Shown piece by piece: positions 60,195 through 64,000 of a stretch of 64,000 nucleotides of DNA; the first letter of the stretch is position 1, and the number at the start of each line of letters is the position of its first letter. The notes beneath the pieces were generated by a model that worked only from the letters and a program-made list of their open reading frames with translations, had not been told where the DNA came from and did no database searches. Where the stretch lies: NCBI GenBank assembly GCA_963846315.1, contig CAWJVM010000003.1, positions 81,864 to 145,863 on the forward strand, given 5' to 3'. Source of the stretch: RPQJ01 sp963846315 (GTDB lineage Bacteria; Pseudomonadota; Gammaproteobacteria; Steroidobacterales; Steroidobacteraceae). Made by a program: the position numbers and the translations under genes.

Positions 60195-61019
60195 TCAGGG
60201 CGCGCCGAATTCCTGCGCCAGCTCGGTGGAGCGGCGCGCGGCGGCGGCCACCGCGGCGGCAAAAATACCACGCACGCCGGCGGTCTCCAGTACTTCGAGG
60301 GCGGCGGCGGTCGTGCCGCCCTTGGACGTCACCTGGGCGCGAAGTTCGGCCGGAGATTCAGTGGCCTCGGCCGCCATGCGGCCTGCACCGCGCGCGGTCT
60401 CGAGAGCGAGTTTGCGCGCCGTTTCCGGATCGAGTCCAAGCTGGACGCCGGCGGACTCGAGGCACTCGATCAACAGGAAGAAGTACGCCGGGCCACTGCC
60501 GGAGACAGCGGTCACGACATCGAGCTGCGCTTCCTCGGGCACCCAGACCGTCGCGCCACAGGCGGCCAGGATCGTCTCGGCGGTCTGCCGTGACTTCGCG
60601 TCGACCCCAGGCGCGGCGTACAGCGCGGTGATGCCGGCACCGATCAGTGCGGGACGGTTCGGCATCGTGCGGATCAGTGCTACGCCGGGGCCTAGCCAAC
60701 GGGCGAGGTCCTGCAGCCGGATGCCGGCGGCCACCGAGATGACGAGCGCTCGTGCAGCGGCGACCGGTCCCGCGATCGCACGGGCGACCAGCGCCATTTG
60801 TTGCGGCTTGACGGCGAGCACGACGGTCCGGGCACCGGCGACGGCCGAGGGTGCATCGGCCATGGTCGTTACGCCGTAGTCCCGCTCGAGACGCGAGCGC
60901 TGCAAGGAGTCCGGGTCGGCCACCACGATGGCAGAGGGCGTGGTGCCGCGCGCGATGAGGCCACCGATCAGGCCCGTCGCCATGTGCCCGCCACCCACGA
61001 AAGCGATCCGGTTGGTCAT
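60195..61019 (-). CDS. proC: pyrroline-5-carboxylate reductase
   Basis: Last enzyme of proline synthesis, 274 residues, reducing pyrroline-5-carboxylate with NAD(P)H. The Rossmann motif is FVGGGHMATGLIGGL, then VVLAVKPQQM, IRTMPNRPALIGAGITAL, and the signature DVVTAVSGSGPAYFFLLIE with ETARGAGRM. Start at ATG 61019 (MTNRIAFVGGG); the longer frame runs into yggS. Confidence 0.96.
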   Translation of the reverse strand: MTNRIAFVGGGHMATGLIGGLIARGTTPSAIVVADPDSLQRSRLERDYGVTTMADAPSAVAGARTVVLAVKPQQMALVARAIAGPVAAARALVISVAAGIRLQDLARWLGPGVALIRTMPNRPALIGAGITALYAAPGVDAKSRQTAETILAACGATVWVPEEAQLDVVTAVSGSGPAYFFLLIECLESAGVQLGLDPETARKLALETARGAGRMAAEATESPAELRAQVTSKGGTTAAALEVLETAGVRGIFAAAVAAAARRSTELAQEFGAP

Positions 61020-61044
61020 GCTGGGTTTGCTCCTGTGGCCACGG

Positions 61045-61746
61045 TCAGTCCGGGCGGCGTCCGAAAATTGCGGTGCCGACGCGGACGATCGTCGCGCCTT
61101 CGAGCACGGCGGCCTCGAGGTCATCGCTCATGCCCATCGAGAGGGTGTCGAGCCGATGGCCAGCCACGCTGAGCGAGTCCATCAGTTCGCGCAGCTGCCG
61201 GAACGGCCGCCGCTGGGTCTCGATGTCCTCCGCCGGCGCCGGGAGGCACATCAGGCCACGCAGTTGCAGGTGGGGCAGGGCGGCAACTGCCGCGGCGAGC
61301 GCTGGAACATCCGCCGGGGCCACACCGCCCTTGCCCGGCTCATCCGCCAGCTTGACCTGCAGCAGCACCTGCAACGGTGGCGCCCGCGGCGGGCGCTGTG
61401 CACTCAGGCGCGACGCGATCCGTTCGCGATCGAGGGTATGCACCCAGTCGAAGCTCACGGCGACTTCACGTGTCTTGTTGCCCTGCAACTGTCCGATGAA
61501 GTGCCAGGCGAGACCCGGCACGTCGGCGAGCGCCGCAACCTTGTCGATGCCTTCCTGGACGTAGTTTTCACCAAATTCGGTTTGTCCCGCCGCCGCCGCC
61601 GCCCGCACCAGTGCCACGGGCTGCCGCTTGCTGACCGCCAGCAGCCGGACCGACCCCGGATCGCGACCCGCGCGCTCGGCGGCCCGGACGATGCGCGCAC
61701 GCACCGATTGCAGTGCCGCGGGTGAGAACTGCGGAACGGTTAACAT
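61045..61746 (-). CDS. yggS: PLP homeostasis protein YggS/PLPBP
   Basis: Pyridoxal-phosphate-binding TIM-barrel protein, 233 residues, a vitamin B6 homeostasis factor without known catalysis. The PLP lysine lies in VRLLAVSKRQP, with GENYVQE, WHFIGQLQGNKTREV and the phosphate-binding LSMGMSDDLEAAVLEGATIV. It is divergent from pilT, as in Pseudomonas. Confidence 0.95.
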   Translation of the reverse strand: MLTVPQFSPAALQSVRARIVRAAERAGRDPGSVRLLAVSKRQPVALVRAAAAAGQTEFGENYVQEGIDKVAALADVPGLAWHFIGQLQGNKTREVAVSFDWVHTLDRERIASRLSAQRPPRAPPLQVLLQVKLADEPGKGGVAPADVPALAAAVAALPHLQLRGLMCLPAPAEDIETQRRPFRQLRELMDSLSVAGHRLDTLSMGMSDDLEAAVLEGATIVRVGTAIFGRRPD

Positions 61747-61837
61747 ATTGGGGTCCGAGGGGCTGTTCTATACTTTGACGACCTGCAAGACCCGTCCGGT
61801 TCCGGATCCGGCTCGCAGGCCCAGGGGAGCCGACACG

Positions 61838-62878
61838 ATGGCCGTGGACATTGCCCAGCTGCTGGCATTTGCCGTCAAGAACAATGCCTCCGACTTGCAC
61901 CTGTCGTCGGGCGTGCCGCCCATGATCCGTGTCGATGGCGACATGAAGCGGATCAACATGCCGCCGCTGACGCACAAGGAAGTGCACAGCATGGTGTACG
62001 ACATCATGAATGACAAGCAACGGAAGGCGTACGAAGAGTTCTACGAGACGGACTTTTCGTTCGAGATTCCGAAGCTGGCGCGTTTCCGCGTCAACGCGTT
62101 CAACCAGAACCGCGGCGCCGCTGCCGTGTTCCGCAACATCCCGTCGGTGGTGCTGTCGCTCGACGACCTGAACGCGCCGAAGATCTTCAAGGACATCGCG
62201 ATGCAGCCGCGCGGCCTGGTGCTGGTCACCGGTCCCACCGGCTCGGGCAAGTCGACGACGCTCGCCGCGATGATCAACTACGTCAACGACAACCGCCCGG
62301 ACCACATCATCACGATCGAGGACCCGATCGAGTTCGTGCACGAGTCGAAGCGCTGCCTGATGAACCAGCGCGAAGTCCACCGCGATACCCTCGGCTTCAG
62401 CGAGGCCCTGCGCTCGGCCCTGCGCGAGGACCCCGACGTCATCCTGGTCGGCGAAATGCGCGACCTCGAAACCATCCGTCTCGCGCTCACCGGCGCCGAG
62501 ACGGGTCACCTGGTGTTCGGCACGCTGCACACGAGCTCGGCCGCCAAGACCATCGACCGCGTCGTCGACGTGTTCCCGGCCGCGGAAAAGGAGATGGTGC
62601 GCGCGATGCTGTCCGAATCGCTGCGCGCGGTCATCTCGCAGACGCTGCTGAAGCGCATCGGCGGCGGCCGCATCGCCGCGCACGAGATCATGATCGGCAC
62701 GCCGGCGATCCGGAACCTGATCCGCGAGGGCAAGATCGCGCAGATGTACTCGGCGATCCAGACCGGCCAGCAGAATGGCATGCAGACGCTCGACCAGTGC
62801 CTGAAGGATCTGCTGCAGAAGGGGTTGATCACCAAGGAAGAGGCGCGGTTCCGCGCGCAGAACAAGGAGGATTTCTAG
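61838..62878 (+). CDS. pilT: type IV pilus retraction ATPase PilT
   Basis: Hexameric ATPase that depolymerises type IV pili for twitching motility and DNA uptake, 346 residues. Seen: N-terminal PAS-like domain, Walker A GPTGSGKST, Asp box TIEDPIEFVH, Walker B ILVGEMRDLETIRLALTGAE, His box HLVFGTLHTSSAAKTIDR, and the AIRNLIREGK motif required for retraction. Start at ATG 61838 with AGGGGAG upstream; the frame runs back into yggS. Confidence 0.97.
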   Translation: MAVDIAQLLAFAVKNNASDLHLSSGVPPMIRVDGDMKRINMPPLTHKEVHSMVYDIMNDKQRKAYEEFYETDFSFEIPKLARFRVNAFNQNRGAAAVFRNIPSVVLSLDDLNAPKIFKDIAMQPRGLVLVTGPTGSGKSTTLAAMINYVNDNRPDHIITIEDPIEFVHESKRCLMNQREVHRDTLGFSEALRSALREDPDVILVGEMRDLETIRLALTGAETGHLVFGTLHTSSAAKTIDRVVDVFPAAEKEMVRAMLSESLRAVISQTLLKRIGGGRIAAHEIMIGTPAIRNLIREGKIAQMYSAIQTGQQNGMQTLDQCLKDLLQKGLITKEEARFRAQNKEDF

Positions 62879-62908
62879 ACGACGACCGTCGCCTGGAAAT
62901 GAAGCACC

Positions 62909-64000
62909 ATGGATCGTGATACCGGCATCAAGCTCATGCAGGACCTGCTGCGCCGCATGGTCGAGCGCAACGGTTCGGATCTCTTCATCACGGCGGGCTT
63001 CCCGCCGGCGATCAAGATCGACGGCGAGATCAAGCCGCAGACCAACCAGCCGCTGGCGCCCGAACAGGCGCAGCTGCTGGTGCGCGCGATCATGAACGAT
63101 CGCCAGACCAAGGAGTTCGACTCGACGCGCGAATGCAATTTCGCGATCGCGCCGCCGGGGATCGGCCGCTTCCGCGTCAGCGCCTTCGTGCAGATGGGGC
63201 TCACCGGCGCGGTGCTGCGCACCATCAATATCAAGGTGCCGACGGTCGACGAGCTGGAGCTGCCGCCGATCCTCAAGGAGATCGTGCTGTCGAAGCGCGG
63301 CCTGTGCATCCTGGTCGGCGCCACCGGCTCGGGCAAGTCGACCTCGCTCGCCGCGATGCTCGACTATCGCAACGACAAGACCCGCGGCCACATCATCACC
63401 ATCGAGGACCCGATCGAGTACGTGCACACGCACAAGAACTGCGTGGTGACGCAGCGCGAGGTCGGTGTCGACACCGAAAGCTGGCACATGGCGCTCAAGA
63501 ACACGCTGCGCCAGGCGCCGGACGTGATCCTGATCGGCGAAATCCGCGACCGCGAGACGATGGAATACGGCATCCAGTTCGCCGAGACCGGTCACCTGGT
63601 GCTGGCGACGCTGCACGCCAACAGCGCCAACCAGGCGATGGACCGCATCATCAACTTCTTCCCGGAGGACCGTCGCGAGCAGTTGCTGATGGACCTGTCG
63701 CTGAACATCCGCGCGATGATCGCGCAGCGCCTGATCCCGCGCGAAGCCGGCAAGGGCCGCATCGCAGCGATGGAAGTGATGTTGAACACACCGCTGATCG
63801 CTGACCTGATCTTCCGCGGCGAAGTCTCGGCCATCAAGGAGATCATGGCCAAGTCGAACCGGCTCGGCATGAAGACCTTCGACCAGGCGCTGTTCGAGCT
63901 GTTCGAGTCGGGCACCATCACCTACGAAGAGGCATTGCGCAACGCCGACTCGAAGAACGAGATCCGCCTGCGCATCAAGCTCGAGAGCAAGCGTGAAAAG
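62909..64000 (+). CDS. pilU: PilT-dependent retraction ATPase PilU (3' end beyond window)
   Basis: Paralogue of PilT that assists retraction under load; 364 codons are present and only the last few residues are missing. Walker A GATGSGKST, TIEDPIEYVH, Walker B ILIGEIRDRETMEYGIQFAE and HLVLATLHANSANQAMDRII are seen. It follows pilT by 30 bp. ATG 62909 gives MDRDTGIKLM; another ATG at 62899 is out of frame. Confidence 0.95.
   Translation, partial: MDRDTGIKLMQDLLRRMVERNGSDLFITAGFPPAIKIDGEIKPQTNQPLAPEQAQLLVRAIMNDRQTKEFDSTRECNFAIAPPGIGRFRVSAFVQMGLTGAVLRTINIKVPTVDELELPPILKEIVLSKRGLCILVGATGSGKSTSLAAMLDYRNDKTRGHIITIEDPIEYVHTHKNCVVTQREVGVDTESWHMALKNTLRQAPDVILIGEIRDRETMEYGIQFAETGHLVLATLHANSANQAMDRIINFFPEDRREQLLMDLSLNIRAMIAQRLIPREAGKGRIAAMEVMLNTPLIADLIFRGEVSAIKEIMAKSNRLGMKTFDQALFELFESGTITYEEALRNADSKNEIRLRIKLESKREK

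Noticed and set aside
1..64000. CRISPR arrays, insertion sequences, prophage, integron or plasmid functions
   Set aside because: None seen. There are no regularly spaced direct repeats with spacers and no transposase, integrase or replication-initiator frames.

Overview
The window is a GC-rich, gene-dense chromosomal segment of a gammaproteobacterium. The gene content fits the Xanthomonadales/Nevskiales/Steroidobacterales side of the class. Evidence: a macromolecular-synthesis operon (rpsU-yqeY-dnaG-rpoD) divergent from tsaD, a pilT/pilU locus divergent from yggS-proC-yggT-yggU, split class II ribonucleotide reductase with NrdR boxes, and a DUF6249 gene beside an ECF sigma factor. There is no phage, transposase, integrase or CRISPR array, so this is core chromosome with a few accessory islands.

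Layout. 1-6.3 kb: a di-haem peroxidase (cut by the window edge), an Lrp-type regulator and the divergent branched-chain keto-acid dehydrogenase operon (E1a, E1b, E2) followed by ilvE. 6.3-10.9 kb: a 62-bp tandem duplication, an ECF sigma/anti-sigma pair facing a DUF6249 membrane protein across a symmetric promoter region, a PQQ-type sugar dehydrogenase, a CAU tRNA (probably Ile2) and an M48 protease. 10.9-17.8 kb: a cyanophycin island (isoaspartyl dipeptidase, cyanophycinase, cyanophycin synthetase and a companion Mur ligase). The two degradative genes are intact, but the two synthetase genes carry seven single-base insertions as sequenced. 18-23 kb: carbonic anhydrase and three transport proteins for glutamate/2-oxoglutarate-type substrates. 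23-31 kb: rpoD (with a long Lys/Ala/Pro-rich N-terminus), dnaG, yqeY, rpsU, tsaD, folB and folK. 31-42 kb: pteridine reductase, a MidA-type methyltransferase, cca, a putative aminopeptidase lipoprotein, an NDUFA9-like protein, a Deg protease and nrdJa/nrdJb. 42-48 kb: small regulated modules (MerR/DUF2938/DUF2798; sigma-54 activator with an octahaem cytochrome; ArsR/OsmC). 48-58 kb: an RND pump without its outer-membrane gene, a murein L,D-transpeptidase, ppnN, msrB, an FKBP and others. 58-64 kb: HU, DUF4426, yggU, yggT, proC, yggS, pilT and pilU (cut by the edge).

The most unusual finding is a dispersed repeat family made of two consecutive hairpins. Four copies lie in two inverted pairs, one pair inside the MMS operon between yqeY and dnaG and one between cca and a divergent gene. 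The arms differ between copies but stay self-complementary within each copy, while a 16-nt apical motif stays nearly constant. Regulatory sites readable from the sequence include a dyad upstream of the bkd operon, mirror-image ECF promoters, a sigma-54 -24/-12 promoter, a SoxR-box-like operator and two NrdR boxes. Frameshift positions and regulatory sites were read by eye and were not computed.
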